Shown here piece after piece: positions 8,871 through 18,532 of a stretch of DNA of 64,000 bases (position 1 is the first letter of the stretch; each line of letters opens with the position of its first letter). The stretch is from Phocaeicola vulgatus (GTDB lineage: Bacteria; Bacteroidota; Bacteroidia; Bacteroidales; Tannerellaceae), in NCBI GenBank assembly GCA_022009975.1, contig CP091733.1, positions 2,083,501 through 2,147,500 on the forward strand. Direction: 5' to 3'. The translations under genes were made by a program, and so were the position numbers. The notes under the pieces are model-generated. The model was given only the letters and a program-made list of their open reading frames with translations. It was not told the DNA's origin and did not search any database.

Positions 8871-9644
8871 CTAAAGGAGTTCTCCTTTACGATACATTTC
8901 ATTTACTTTTCTCTGAATATCAGAGTATGCTTCTCCTAATTTATCCTTACGAATTTGTCCATTACCGAAGTCTCCACGAATAACGCGACGCGCATTCTCT
9001 TCAACATCATCACCAACATATGCATTAGATGATGTGGTTGACTCTGTTGCCTGGCTTGCAGTAGACTTTGAGATTTCAGAGGTAGAAGCAGGATTCTGCT
9101 TTATTGACTGTTCTGCATCCTTACTGCCTGTTTCTGTCGATGGAGCAGATGTCAATTCTTTAGCAGCTGGTATTTCTTCTGCTCTTGTATGAGCTGAAGT
9201 CTCAACTTCATTTGCAGATGTACCATCTCCTTCTTCAAACATTCCTTCATTATTAGCTCCTGCAGAAGCGTCATCGCTTGCATCTTGTTTTCCTCCGTTC
9301 TGTGCAGTCATTCCTGTAGAAGTTTTGTCATTACCACTTCCATTTTCTTTACCATTATTGATAAACAAGAAAGCACTTATAATGATTACTACTATAGCAA
9401 CAACTCCTACAATAATCCTTCCTATATTTGGCTTCTTCCCTACCTGAGATGTTTGAGGCACTGCCGTGGGCGCAGATTTGCCCTGTGACTTAGGCGAAAG
9501 AGTTGGCTGTAGCTTTGGCACTGGAGTGACCAGAGCATCGGGTTGCTTTTTCTTTAAAGAAACCTTAAGACTTTCAACAGCTTCAGGAGTTTCCTCCTGA
9601 GCTATCTTAGTCTTTAATGTTACCTTACGCTTAAGTGAGACCAT
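8871..9644 (-). CDS. Single-pass membrane protein with Cpl-7-like wall-binding C-terminus
   Basis: 257 aa from the ATG at 9642-9644, chosen because MVSLKRKVTLKTK matches the N-termini of the two upstream genes. The basic cytoplasmic segment (1-72) contains a second 'LKVSLKKK' at 26-33. One transmembrane helix spans about 76-96. A long Ser/Thr/Ala/Glu-rich linker follows (about 97-210). The C-terminal 'ARRVIRGDFGNGQIRKDKL..Y..IQRKVNEM' (about 218-251) closely resembles the Cpl-7/CW_7 peptidoglycan-binding repeat (PF08230). Expected topology is N-in, C-out, which would tether a cytoplasmic complex to the cell wall. It lies 4 bases after the TerD-like gene. The family assignment of the tail is from motif memory. 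Confidence 0.75.
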   Translation of the reverse strand: MVSLKRKVTLKTKIAQEETPEAVESLKVSLKKKQPDALVTPVPKLQPTLSPKSQGKSAPTAVPQTSQVGKKPNIGRIIVGVVAIVVIIISAFLFINNGKENGSGNDKTSTGMTAQNGGKQDASDDASAGANNEGMFEEGDGTSANEVETSAHTRAEEIPAAKELTSAPSTETGSKDAEQSIKQNPASTSEISKSTASQATESTTSSNAYVGDDVEENARRVIRGDFGNGQIRKDKLGEAYSDIQRKVNEMYRKGELL

Positions 9645-9648
9645 AATA

Positions 9649-10245
9649 TCATGAATTACAGATAAGTGCGAAACCTGGAATCTTCTCAAATGCAGTGCTG
9701 AGATCCATAACTTCTGGATGATCCTCATCACCACCGCTCTTCTTGAGAGAGTTTATACCATCATTATTCTTAATTGTGCAAACACAGTAGATTGGACCAT
9801 GCTCTGTAGAGTCTGCAATAACCTCAAGATAATCGCCTGAGTCACTCTGGAGTTCTACACGACCTCCTTCTTCTGCATAAGTTACATCCTCTTCCTCAAC
9901 AGCAGCATCATAGTTTACAATACATACGTAGGCTTCGTCAATCTCATTGAGATTTGCAACATTAATCTGCTCTGTTTCTTCTGAACCTTCAGAAGGTTCC
10001 TTATTATCACCCATATGTAGCATGAATGGAAATTCGTTAAGATTACCGAGGTCACTCTTACGACCACGATACTCGTTAGAGAATATGCCACCAACTTCTC
10101 CATTTTTCTTCTTAAAGAACAAGCATAAATCAAGATCGGTTGGAGTACTCCAAAAAAGTTTAACTTTCAACTTGCCACTAAATGTAAAATCTGCCGCTTC
10201 TCCCTTACGTTTGAGGGTAATTTTCTTTTTTAATGATACAGCCAT
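9649..10245 (-). CDS. TerD-like putative Ca2+-binding stress protein
   Basis: 198 aa. N-terminus MAVSLKKKITLKRKGE recalls the TerD start (VSLxKGxxVSL). The core has 'FWSTPTDLDLCLFF' (the TerD D-x-D-L Ca2+-site strand) and 'FMLHMGDNKEPSEGSEETEQ', matching the TerD 'H-x-GDN-x-G-x-G..D-x-EQI' loop. 'INVANLNEIDEAYVCIVNYDA' corresponds to the next beta strands. TerD proteins bind Ca2+ and are found in tellurite-resistance and general stress operons, often with vWA proteins. This copy lacks TerC or other classic ter genes nearby. It lies between a cytoskeletal-type gene pair and a Ca2+ pump, so Ca2+ sensing at the membrane is a reasonable inference. Confidence 0.75.
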   Translation of the reverse strand: MAVSLKKKITLKRKGEAADFTFSGKLKVKLFWSTPTDLDLCLFFKKKNGEVGGIFSNEYRGRKSDLGNLNEFPFMLHMGDNKEPSEGSEETEQINVANLNEIDEAYVCIVNYDAAVEEEDVTYAEEGGRVELQSDSGDYLEVIADSTEHGPIYCVCTIKNNDGINSLKKSGGDEDHPEVMDLSTAFEKIPGFALICNS

Positions 10246-10295
10246 AATTATTAATTTTTTTATTTGTTATACATTAAGAATTTATAAAAAAATTT

Positions 10296-10303
10296 CAAAC
10301 TTA
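10296..10303 (-). promoter_or_regulatory. Possible internal -7 box before the TerD-like gene
   Basis: The minus strand reads TAAGTTTG, a match to TAnnTTTG, 51 bases upstream of the TerD-like ATG and within the longest gap of the operon after the leader (10246-10367). No matching -33 box is evident, so this is weak. Confidence 0.3.
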
Positions 10304-10367
10304 TTTTATTGGAAAGCAGAAAAAACACGCCTTTTATTTCATCATTCTTCTGAAAGAAGGCACAAAA

Positions 10368-10487
10368 TCAAGATTGGTTGATGAATGCCTCAAAAGCTTT
10401 ACTTCTAAAAGTCCCATAAAAGTGAACTATAAAGGTTTCTCCTTTTCTACGAAGAGCAACCTTGCGCTTTAACTGTACGCCTTCCAT
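10368..10487 (-). CDS. 39-aa basic peptide sharing the TerD-like N-terminal motif
   Basis: An uninterrupted frame from the ATG at 10485-10487 to the TGA at 10368. It begins MEGVQLKRKVALRRKGE and then has 'FIVHFYGTFRSKAF'. The first 17 residues align with the start of the downstream TerD-like protein (AVSLKKKITLKRKGE), and the next part is in the same position as that protein's first beta strand. It may be a real regulatory peptide or the remnant of a second TerD-like gene. It is 11 bases after the stop of the 857-aa gene, so co-transcribed. Confidence 0.5.
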   Translation of the reverse strand: MEGVQLKRKVALRRKGETFIVHFYGTFRSKAFEAFINQS

Positions 10488-10498
10488 TATTTTTTGTA

Positions 10499-13072
10499 TT
10501 AAAAGTTAAAATCGTCATTTGTAACCTTTCCTGTCGATTTTGAAACTGCTGTATTTTCTTTCTTTTTACCGTTATCAGCTATAGCATCAAAGAAATCATC
10601 ATTTGACTTTAGCTTTTGGGGCTTTTTCTGCTTTGGCTTTGAATTTGGTGTTCCAAAATCAAAACTAAACGAATCATCTGATGGCTTCGAAAGAGAATTG
10701 CTTTTAGAAGACCTCTGTTGTTGATTCCTTTTTGTAAAACCACCAACAATAGTTCTTCCAGAATTAGAGGAACCTTCAAACTCTAATTGTATTTTCTGTT
10801 GTTGTATGGCTCGTCGAGCATTGTCTGCTTCTTCCTCCTTTTGGAATATTAATCTATTCAAGTCTCTAACTTTTGCCACACGTTCAGAATCAAGACTTAT
10901 TTGTCTTAGTTTTGTAAGTTTTTGTTTAGCTTCTATAAAGTAAGAACCAAGAATTAAATCCTTGATTTCAGCAATAGTCCGATCAAGCATTTTTAACTCA
11001 TTTTCAACTTTCAACTTTGCCTCCGCTTTTTCAAGCTTTGAACGAATTTCTGCACTCTCTTTGATTTCAAGCGCATCCTTACAAAGTAAAATAACCTTGT
11101 TCCAATCCTCAGACCACTGAGCAGAATCTATGCCACTAACAAGTTTTTCCCAACGATTCTGTTTTTCAGCAGCTCTTTCTCTCATGATGTTAATATCAGA
11201 TATGTGAACACTCCATTTTCCGGAGTTAGTGAAATCTACACCAATAAGTTCTTTACAATATGTCAATGCTTCATCAAAGCGACCTTCACTCAAAGCAGAA
11301 TTATATTGGATAGAAAGCTCCTCTACTCTTTTTTTGGCTACTTGTTGCTCTTTATTGATTTTTACTTCGCGTTCTATAATCTCTCTATCGTCAACATCAA
11401 GAAACCTTGCTTTCTGAAGTTCTTGTCTGGCCTCTATATATGCTTTTTGAGCAATAAATAAATCCGCACGATCAAGATACCTTTCAAATTCTTTTTGGCT
11501 CTTAATTCGACGAGTAGAATCTTCCTTTATGCGTTCTGCCTCTTTAGAATCAGGCATAAAGCTCAAGGCTTCCTCTGCTTTGAACTTTGCAGTTTCGTAG
11601 TCATTCTCATCATAGGCAACCTTTGCTTGCTGTATCTTTTCTTTGTAATGATTCTGCTGAACAGATAATTCAGCCTTTTTACGGATAGCATCTTCGTGTT
11701 TTTGATTTGCTTCTTTATCGTCAGGACGCAATGTAAGAGCAATTCTAAAATATTCTTCCATTTTGTCAAAGTCATGCTCACGTTCAGCATCGTAACCCAT
11801 ATCCATGGCATCCTTGAATTTGCGTTCCGCTTCTGTCGCTTTTCTTTCAATTTCAGCTCTTGCATCTGCCTCTTCTTGAGCACGTTTCATTGCTGCTGCA
11901 GCTTCCTCTGCATTTTTGATTCGGCGTAGTTCTGCTTCAGCATTACCTCTCATTGCATTATGTGTAGCAGAGAATTGTCTACAATCAATGAAGGTGTACG
12001 CACTTACAATTGAAGATAAGTCAGAGTCCTTATAGTTTATCATCTTGCTATTATCAAGATTATAGTAGCTACACAACTCTTTTTTGAACTGGATATTTGT
12101 AAACGTATTACCTAAGAACAAGATACCTTTTATTTGTTCGTGGCTTACATTTGCATCTTTGACAAAGCGAACAATGACATTGATAATGTCCTTGACTATT
12201 ATATCTGTTCTTTCGTCAATCTTGGTTTTCTTTACTTGAACAGAATACACCTTGAACGGATCACGAGAGAAAGTTACATTAGTAAGCTGAATAGGGATGA
12301 AACTTCTTGCAGAAGATAGCTTAACGAGCCAATCATCCACAAATTGATTCATCCTAAGATATTCAGATTCACGCTCGTCCTTTGTTTTAAGGAAATGCTC
12401 TCTTTCATTTATATTGTCAACTACATGTTCAATTAATGCACGGCTTCTTACATCCGTGCCTAAGCCTTCGAGTACATCCTCTTTCTCTCTATTGAATAGA
12501 TCTTCTGTTTTTTGATAGAGAGCATAATGAAGATTTTCATTACATGCATTTAGAATTAGATAGTATCCATCTTCTGTATAATTGGATTTTTTGGCTGCAT
12601 ACTCCAATGCCAAGTGGCAAATACGTGCCACACTCTCTTGGACAATAAATCTTTCTTCTTTTAACTCCTCAATAAAGAGAAGACGAGAAGCTAAAGATAT
12701 GTCTTTTGAGAATGAAATATACGTAGTAATATCTCCATCTTCGTCAATATTCCTACGTAAATCATCAAATATTTTTGAAGATTTGAAAATTCCCTTCATT
12801 GGTTGGGAATGTTTGAACATAGTATATTTGGCCGAAGACTTAGTTATCAAAGAGAATACATCTCCATAATAGTGAGGCTCATTATTGCGATATTTACTCT
12901 GGAATCCCTTGCCATAAGAGATTTCGTCATTGACTACATCTTCATAGAAATAGAGCCAGATACGATTTTCGCGATTAGGTAGATTTACAAGACGATTGGT
13001 ACCGTCGATGTTTACTGCACCAACGATATACCACTTGTCTATATAAAGAGCTAATGATTTCATATCTTCCAA
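10499..13072 (-). CDS. Degenerate actin/Hsp70-fold protein with TPR and coiled-coil repeats
   Basis: 857 aa. Residues ~1-375 show the order of an actin-fold ATPase but with eroded motifs. 'SLALYIDKWYIVGAVN' stands at the phosphate-1 hairpin without the usual Asp/Gly pattern. 'YYLILNACNENLHYALYQ' is at phosphate-2, and 'GILFLGNTFTNIQFKKEL' is at the adenosine loop. From ~385 to ~740 come coiled coils and several TPR-like pairs ('FDKMEEYFRIALTLRPDD', 'YETAKFKAEEALSFMPDS'). The C-terminal ~120 residues are disordered and carry repeated acidic-aromatic motifs: DDSFSFDF, NDDFFDAI and terminal NDDFNF. I infer a scaffold that has lost nucleotide hydrolysis and acts with the intact actin-like protein encoded just upstream. 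No closer family recognised. Confidence 0.7.
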   Translation of the reverse strand: MEDMKSLALYIDKWYIVGAVNIDGTNRLVNLPNRENRIWLYFYEDVVNDEISYGKGFQSKYRNNEPHYYGDVFSLITKSSAKYTMFKHSQPMKGIFKSSKIFDDLRRNIDEDGDITTYISFSKDISLASRLLFIEELKEERFIVQESVARICHLALEYAAKKSNYTEDGYYLILNACNENLHYALYQKTEDLFNREKEDVLEGLGTDVRSRALIEHVVDNINEREHFLKTKDERESEYLRMNQFVDDWLVKLSSARSFIPIQLTNVTFSRDPFKVYSVQVKKTKIDERTDIIVKDIINVIVRFVKDANVSHEQIKGILFLGNTFTNIQFKKELCSYYNLDNSKMINYKDSDLSSIVSAYTFIDCRQFSATHNAMRGNAEAELRRIKNAEEAAAAMKRAQEEADARAEIERKATEAERKFKDAMDMGYDAEREHDFDKMEEYFRIALTLRPDDKEANQKHEDAIRKKAELSVQQNHYKEKIQQAKVAYDENDYETAKFKAEEALSFMPDSKEAERIKEDSTRRIKSQKEFERYLDRADLFIAQKAYIEARQELQKARFLDVDDREIIEREVKINKEQQVAKKRVEELSIQYNSALSEGRFDEALTYCKELIGVDFTNSGKWSVHISDINIMRERAAEKQNRWEKLVSGIDSAQWSEDWNKVILLCKDALEIKESAEIRSKLEKAEAKLKVENELKMLDRTIAEIKDLILGSYFIEAKQKLTKLRQISLDSERVAKVRDLNRLIFQKEEEADNARRAIQQQKIQLEFEGSSNSGRTIVGGFTKRNQQQRSSKSNSLSKPSDDSFSFDFGTPNSKPKQKKPQKLKSNDDFFDAIADNGKKKENTAVSKSTGKVTNDDFNF

Positions 13073-13080
13073 ATATCTTT

Positions 13081-16000
13081 CTACTGATTAAAAGCTTTTC
13101 TAATCAACGTACTGAGAAAACAGATTCCCTCTGCAATAATAATTGGCTGATGATAATGGAAACCATCACCAGACTTAGCCTTATCTTTAGCCTTCTTGTA
13201 TTCTCTATCGTTATTACAGATAAAGCTTGCAATCTTACTTGGAAGATCAGACAAGTCATCGCGCAACTCGTTATCCGCCTTGGCATAAAGCTTAGTCTTC
13301 TGGCTAACAAACTCAATAAAGATATCCATGAATGCCTCGAAGTTTGTGATACCTGAAAAATCGAAGTTACCCATATCATCAGAGAAGTAATCTCCGGTCA
13401 ATTCTTCTTCTACTGACAAGCTCTTCATACTACCTCCTGGAATAAGGTATTTAACGCCAATTTCACCACAGATGTCACGATCTTCTTCTTTCTGCTTCTT
13501 TACAATATCCTTAGGATCGCATAGTCCTTTTGCAACTTCTGCCTTATTATCAACTTCAATCTCGTCACGATACTTGACGGTTAGTTCTACATCTGTAATG
13601 CATCGAGCACCAGCATTAAGGCATGTTGCATAGTATTCACGAGTAGCACGATTTCCTGCCGAGTTACGTAGCCAATGGAAGATACGACCACCCTTGCCAA
13701 ACGAAAGGACATCAATTCGATTGATGTTATTCATCTCATATTCTTTAATTGTCTTACCAATCAACATGCCTGAATAGTACAGGAGCAAACCTGTCACATA
13801 TGCTGGGATAGTGAACGCAAACTTAGCATCACGGTTGATTGTATCATAGAAGTTATCGTAATCATCTGGATTTCAACTGATCAAATATATTGTTCAAATA
13901 ATAAGGAGCTTTATTAGCCTCAGTCAGAACATCACGAATATTTGACACATAGACAGACTTCTGGTTACTCTCATGGAAATTAACCAATGCCTGACGGAAA
14001 GTCTCAGACTTAATAACCGCATCAAAGAACACACCAGCAGCGAGGCGAACAGAACTCTCTCGGAACAATGTAGCCTTATTTCCATTATTTGGATCCTTAC
14101 CAAGAAGAAGGATATCACTAGTACTACCACCAACATCAATGCCCAAAAACATATTGTTTCCAGCAAGACCGAAGTCCTGAGAAAGTGCGAAACTACATAC
14201 TGCTTCTGCCTCTGTTGGACAACTTTCGTTAATCTCAGGTTTACGACCAGTCGTAATTGGATGAATCTTCTTCAAGTCATTGAAAATCTTGTCGTAGTCA
14301 TTTACATCCGATTCCATCATAGAACCAGGATGACTCCAACTAATCTCATCTGGACGAATCTTATTCTTATAAAGAAAAGCACATGTCTGAAGCCAAATAG
14401 ACTTCAAATATGCTCTCTTCTTCTCAAGACCCTTCTGGTTGTCCAACCACTTCATATTATAATGGAGTGTTCCTGCCTGAGTCTTGATTTCGTACTCATC
14501 CATCTCACGAACCATAACATTGGGACGGTTTACCGGTACACCTCCAGCAACCTCCTCTGACTGATTAAAGCAGTTATAGCGTGAATCATGTTCATGCAAC
14601 CATGATTTCAACTGACCATTCTCAGCAGGGTAATTAGTAAAAAACAAAAGTTCATCATTACCTGCATTGGCTTTCTTATCGTCATTCTCATTACCAACGA
14701 GCACAGCACGATTGTTCTCAAACTGAACAGGCATAGCTCCTCGGTCATTTGCATTATAGTAAACACAAGTATTGTTGCTGCCAAAGTCTATACCAACAAC
14801 CGCAGTACTATTCATGTCTATTGAAGACAAATCCTTGATAACACTATGACGAAGCATCAAAAAGCCTGCACGCTCCTCATGACCACCCTTTTGAACTGTT
14901 GCGATAAGTCCCTCAAAAGGCTTGTCTGAAGCAATAATGTTGTACTTAGGTAAATCTTCTACCCTTCCTGCTGGATATGTAATAAGATGCTTAATATTAA
15001 CACCAAGATCCTCATTCGGAGCAACTTCATAAAGTGGAGTCAAGAAATTCAGTTTTCCATCACGCAAGATATTACCCTCAAACTTGAAGATTGGCTGGAA
15101 TTTATTCTTTGCATCTGCCGTGAACTCTGTATACAGATAGTATTTGTTCCAATTGTCAGACACAAAGTTTGGCCACATAATAACACGACCAATATCATCC
15201 ATCCACTCAATTAGATATTCTCGAGTATTAAGGGTAACACTTTCTCCATCAATCTCAACTATCATAGAGACAGAAAGTATATCGCCATTATCACTGATTG
15301 TTGCTGTGATATGGCTATTACCTCCTGCATTATAATCAAGCAGCTCGGCAAGACGGTTCTTGAAAATATCCACTCCCCTCTCTGAAAGAGGAATCGTAAA
15401 ATAACATGCAGAACCCGAATACAAATCCTTCACCTGTAGGTAATAAACTGGTGCATTCGAACGTTTCCGGCGTTGTTCTGCATCCTCTGTCCATCCAAGT
15501 ACATAACCATCAGAACTTAGAAGATTCTGGATATCACCAATCTTCTGATAGTCTGTTCCATTCATATATGTAAAAGTAAAGTCAGGCTTCATGTAAACAG
15601 GAATATCGCTACAGAACAAAACATTAAAAGGACAACTCAATGCTCCGTAAGTCGGAATTGGACCTATATTGCGAAGATTGCCATGTGCTTTCTGGAGAAT
15701 CTCAGACTCCCAATCACGGCTCATACTCTTGAACCCATCTATGTTTATTCTCTGTTCACCTTGACGGAACTGATTTATCTTGTTCTCGAAAGCATCAAGG
15801 TTGCCATTCATATTTTTGATGAATAAATAGAGTTTCTGGAGCTGATCCGGCGAAAGATATGGCATTGGATCTTCTAATTTACCGTTTCTGTACCAGCTAA
15901 TATCAGTCATTCCATCTAAGCTAGAATAGTTCACACCTGTAAAGACCCCTGTCAAAGGAGATGTTCCTCCTATAAGTTGATCTTTATAATACAAAAGATG

Positions 16001-16471
16001 GATGTATGGCTGTGCATCAGGGTCTTTTGCAAGAGTGTCCTGATTGCTCCATATATCTTTATCGTTGAAAAGCATACGACCGAAAGCCGAAGCAATTTCG
16101 TAATCTCCTCCCTTTGCATTCATAGCCACGGGTTTAGAGATGCGAATACGATCAGAGTATAATGCCATCAATGCCAAAAGACCTCTCCACTCACCATGAA
16201 GCATTTCATAGAACTGAGTTAGACCAGAATTAGAAATTGCAGGGTCAGGGTTAGCCAAAGTGCCAAATGCAAACTTGAAAAGTTTAGCACGAGCCCACGG
16301 TGTTGGCACACCCGAGATAAGTGCTGCAATCTTATCTGCACTAACATCCTCAAGAATCTTTCCTGTTTGGATTCCCTGGATATAGGAAGACGCCATGTTC
16401 AGGTCGTTCCAATTTCCCTGCGTGCCAGTTGTAAGAGCAGTGTAACTCTTTATCAATAAAGCTTTAGACAT
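13081..16471 (-). CDS. Giant actin/Hsp70-like ATPase, one frameshift near 13870
   Basis: About 1,129 aa when two frames are joined. Residues 1-~550 are an unrecognised large N-terminal region. Then come phosphate-1 'VVGIDFGSNNTCVYY' (~557), 'ISWSHPGSMM' (connect region), phosphate-2 'LGIDVGGSTSDILLL' (~774), and the adenosine motif 'RIDVLSFGKGGRIFHWL' (~918). The first frame stops at 13862 after '..NNIFDQLKSR'. The second opens at 13872 with 'NPDDYDNFYDTINRDAKF'. Removing one A from the AAA at ~13872-13874 gives a smooth '..FDQLNPDDYDNF', so the break is probably a base-calling indel. The start overlaps the tubulin-like gene's end by 8 bases. SrfB-type virulence proteins are one possible distant relation, not demonstrable here. 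Confidence 0.8.
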
Positions 16472-18098
16472 AGCGTATAATATTAATTGATGTTATATAT
16501 TTGCAAAGCGTATCATAAACAAGTTTGTAGAAACTCTCTCCTGTATTTGTTATCGTTGTAGGAGCTCCATTATGAAGTTGTTCGATAAACTTCTTCTTAA
16601 AAGTATCAAACTTAGAACTGAACCAAGCAACAGAGAATGTCCAGTCCTTTCCGACACCTTCATTTCGGTACAGGTTCTTATTCCAATCGTATTTGTACAG
16701 TTCCCTCATTGTATGGAATGCAAACAATTTAGGATTGAAAAGGAAATTATCGCCGCCACCCGCAGAACGATGAATCTGACGAATCCATCCTTCTGCCAAT
16801 TCGTCATTGACCCTACGCACATTAAAAAGACGGAAATACTTCTTCAGATATTCTATCTGATTTACATCCATACCATCAAAGCCAGTAATCTCTTTGTGTC
16901 CACCGTAACGCACACTCTCTACAAAGTCAATATGAGGATCATTACAAAGGAATGAGAATACAATCAACATACCAAACTTCTTTGCAAAGTCCTTGTCATA
17001 ATTGTCCTTATTTCCAACAAAATCTTTAAATTCAAACTTACCAGAGCCATCTATAGCACGATATACGTAATCTGTCTCTCCCACACTCTTGTTTGCTTTC
17101 AAATGGGCAACATCGGTGTGGAAGAAGTCTAGAGCTGCACTTGCTGCTAGGAGCTCAATATAATGAGAATCATTCTTTTGAGTTCCACCTCCTGTTATTG
17201 TCTTAGTAATTTTATCTGCTTCACGAGCCATAGGATCCCATCCTTGTCCATCTGTTCCCATCATATAGAAACGTTGATAAGTATTCTTAACAGTGGTATC
17301 GTCATCATAAAACATCATTGCAACCTGCGAGTTCAAAGCAAATTTATCACTGGTAGCAATTACCTTCTGATCTCTCTGTTCTTCTGCAGAAGGAGCCTTG
17401 AAACTGAAATATGCAGTCAAAAGAGTTGATGCAAAATACGCATGACCTAAGATATTAGCTGCACCATTGCTCATGATACTTGCTGCTTCAGAAATAGCCT
17501 GAGGTATGATAGGTATAGAAGACGCTCCAGTTCCTCCAAATACCGAACCCAATATGAAGACCTTGGAATCGCTACCTCCATTGCAAGCCTGAATAAGAAC
17601 CTGAAGGAATCGCTTCAGATCACTATCCATACGTGAACGAGCATCCTCGATTATAGAATGGTACATCATCATTGAGCCAAGGTGGGTCTGTGCACGATAT
17701 CCATGACGCAAGTTAAAGTTCTCGACGTTGTCAGTGAGAACAAGATCTGCCAAATCAGCCTCCTCTGGATTATTGTATCTAGTGTTGCCATAGTTAAATA
17801 CGTCATTGAATGTACTCTTCTTCTCGTAATTAGGGCTGAACTCATAATATTTAATGTCTGCAGAGAAGAAGGTATCAATCAATGGAGTACGGTTAGCCTT
17901 ATCAAGGTTTTTCGCATTTACATACGCCTCCTTTACCTCCTTCAAACGTGAAAAATTACCATTATTCTTATCTGTATCAAGTGCCAAAAGATGTATCTCA
18001 GTATCGTCAAACATTCCCATTGCACAGAGGTGAATCAATGACTCTATGCAACGCATGCCGGTACCACCGATACCCATTACGAAATATTGTTTTGCCAT
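16464..18098 (-). CDS. Tubulin/FtsZ-like GTPase-family protein
   Basis: 544 aa. The N-terminus MAKQYFVMGIGGTGMRCIES has the GGTG T1-type nucleotide loop. 'EIHLLALDTDKNN' corresponds to the second strand of FtsZ/tubulin, and 'FILGSVFGGTGASSIPII' (about 181-198) is the glycine-rich T4 signature (GGGTGSG in FtsZ). This matches the bacterial tubulin-like families (Pfam Tubulin_2-like) distinct from the cell-division FtsZ. Known members occur with vWA proteins and have been proposed to remodel membranes. Downstream it overlaps the actin-like gene; upstream is a small membrane protein. GTP binding is expected; polymerisation is inferred. Confidence 0.8.
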   Translation of the reverse strand: MAKQYFVMGIGGTGMRCIESLIHLCAMGMFDDTEIHLLALDTDKNNGNFSRLKEVKEAYVNAKNLDKANRTPLIDTFFSADIKYYEFSPNYEKKSTFNDVFNYGNTRYNNPEEADLADLVLTDNVENFNLRHGYRAQTHLGSMMMYHSIIEDARSRMDSDLKRFLQVLIQACNGGSDSKVFILGSVFGGTGASSIPIIPQAISEAASIMSNGAANILGHAYFASTLLTAYFSFKAPSAEEQRDQKVIATSDKFALNSQVAMMFYDDDTTVKNTYQRFYMMGTDGQGWDPMAREADKITKTITGGGTQKNDSHYIELLAASAALDFFHTDVAHLKANKSVGETDYVYRAIDGSGKFEFKDFVGNKDNYDKDFAKKFGMLIVFSFLCNDPHIDFVESVRYGGHKEITGFDGMDVNQIEYLKKYFRLFNVRRVNDELAEGWIRQIHRSAGGGDNFLFNPKLFAFHTMRELYKYDWNKNLYRNEGVGKDWTFSVAWFSSKFDTFKKKFIEQLHNGAPTTITNTGESFYKLVYDTLCKYITSINIIRYV

Positions 18099-18131
18099 AA
18101 TCTATCTATTTTTTAGATTATTAGATTTTTG

Positions 18132-18521
18132 TTATGCGTTCTTTTTTTTCCCAAGGATGGAACCAAACTTTGAATGACGAAAAACAAACATGAAAATAAT
18201 ACTAAGAAGTAAAGAACCAAAAATAGTTATACCTAAACATTGAAAATTTGTTCTTGCAAATTGGTTCTGTAAAGCTGGTTTCTTAATATAATCCATGACA
18301 TATAAATCATTGTATAGCCAGAATAATACAGAGCCACCAAAAACTAAAATACCCAGCAAAATTCGGCGTGTAATATATGATTTGTCATCACCTCCCCGAT
18401 AAGGAATACAATTAGCTAACAAAAAGGCCAAAAAGAAAATCATTACTGCAACTATAGCTGCGTAAACAAATGTATCATTCTGTAAAGAATGAAGCTGACT
18501 TGGATTCACAATTGATCTCAT
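18132..18521 (-). CDS. Three-helix membrane protein of the tubulin-like operon
   Basis: 129 aa with hydrophobic helices at about 19-40 (YAAIVAVMIFFLAFLLANCI), 55-75 (ILLGILVFGGSVLFWLY) and 95-115 (LGITIFGSLLLSIIFMFVF), ending in a basic tail (HSKFGSILGKKKNA). No family recognised. It lies 33 bases before the tubulin-like gene on the same strand and may be that protein's membrane partner; this is inferred from position only. Confidence 0.65.
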   Translation of the reverse strand: MRSIVNPSQLHSLQNDTFVYAAIVAVMIFFLAFLLANCIPYRGGDDKSYITRRILLGILVFGGSVLFWLYNDLYVMDYIKKPALQNQFARTNFQCLGITIFGSLLLSIIFMFVFRHSKFGSILGKKKNA

Positions 18522-18532
18522 AATTTTATTTT

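Noticed and set aside
9649..10245. Classical tellurite resistance (ter) operon
   Set aside because: Only a TerD-like gene is present; terC, terB, terZ and TerY-type genes were not found nearby.
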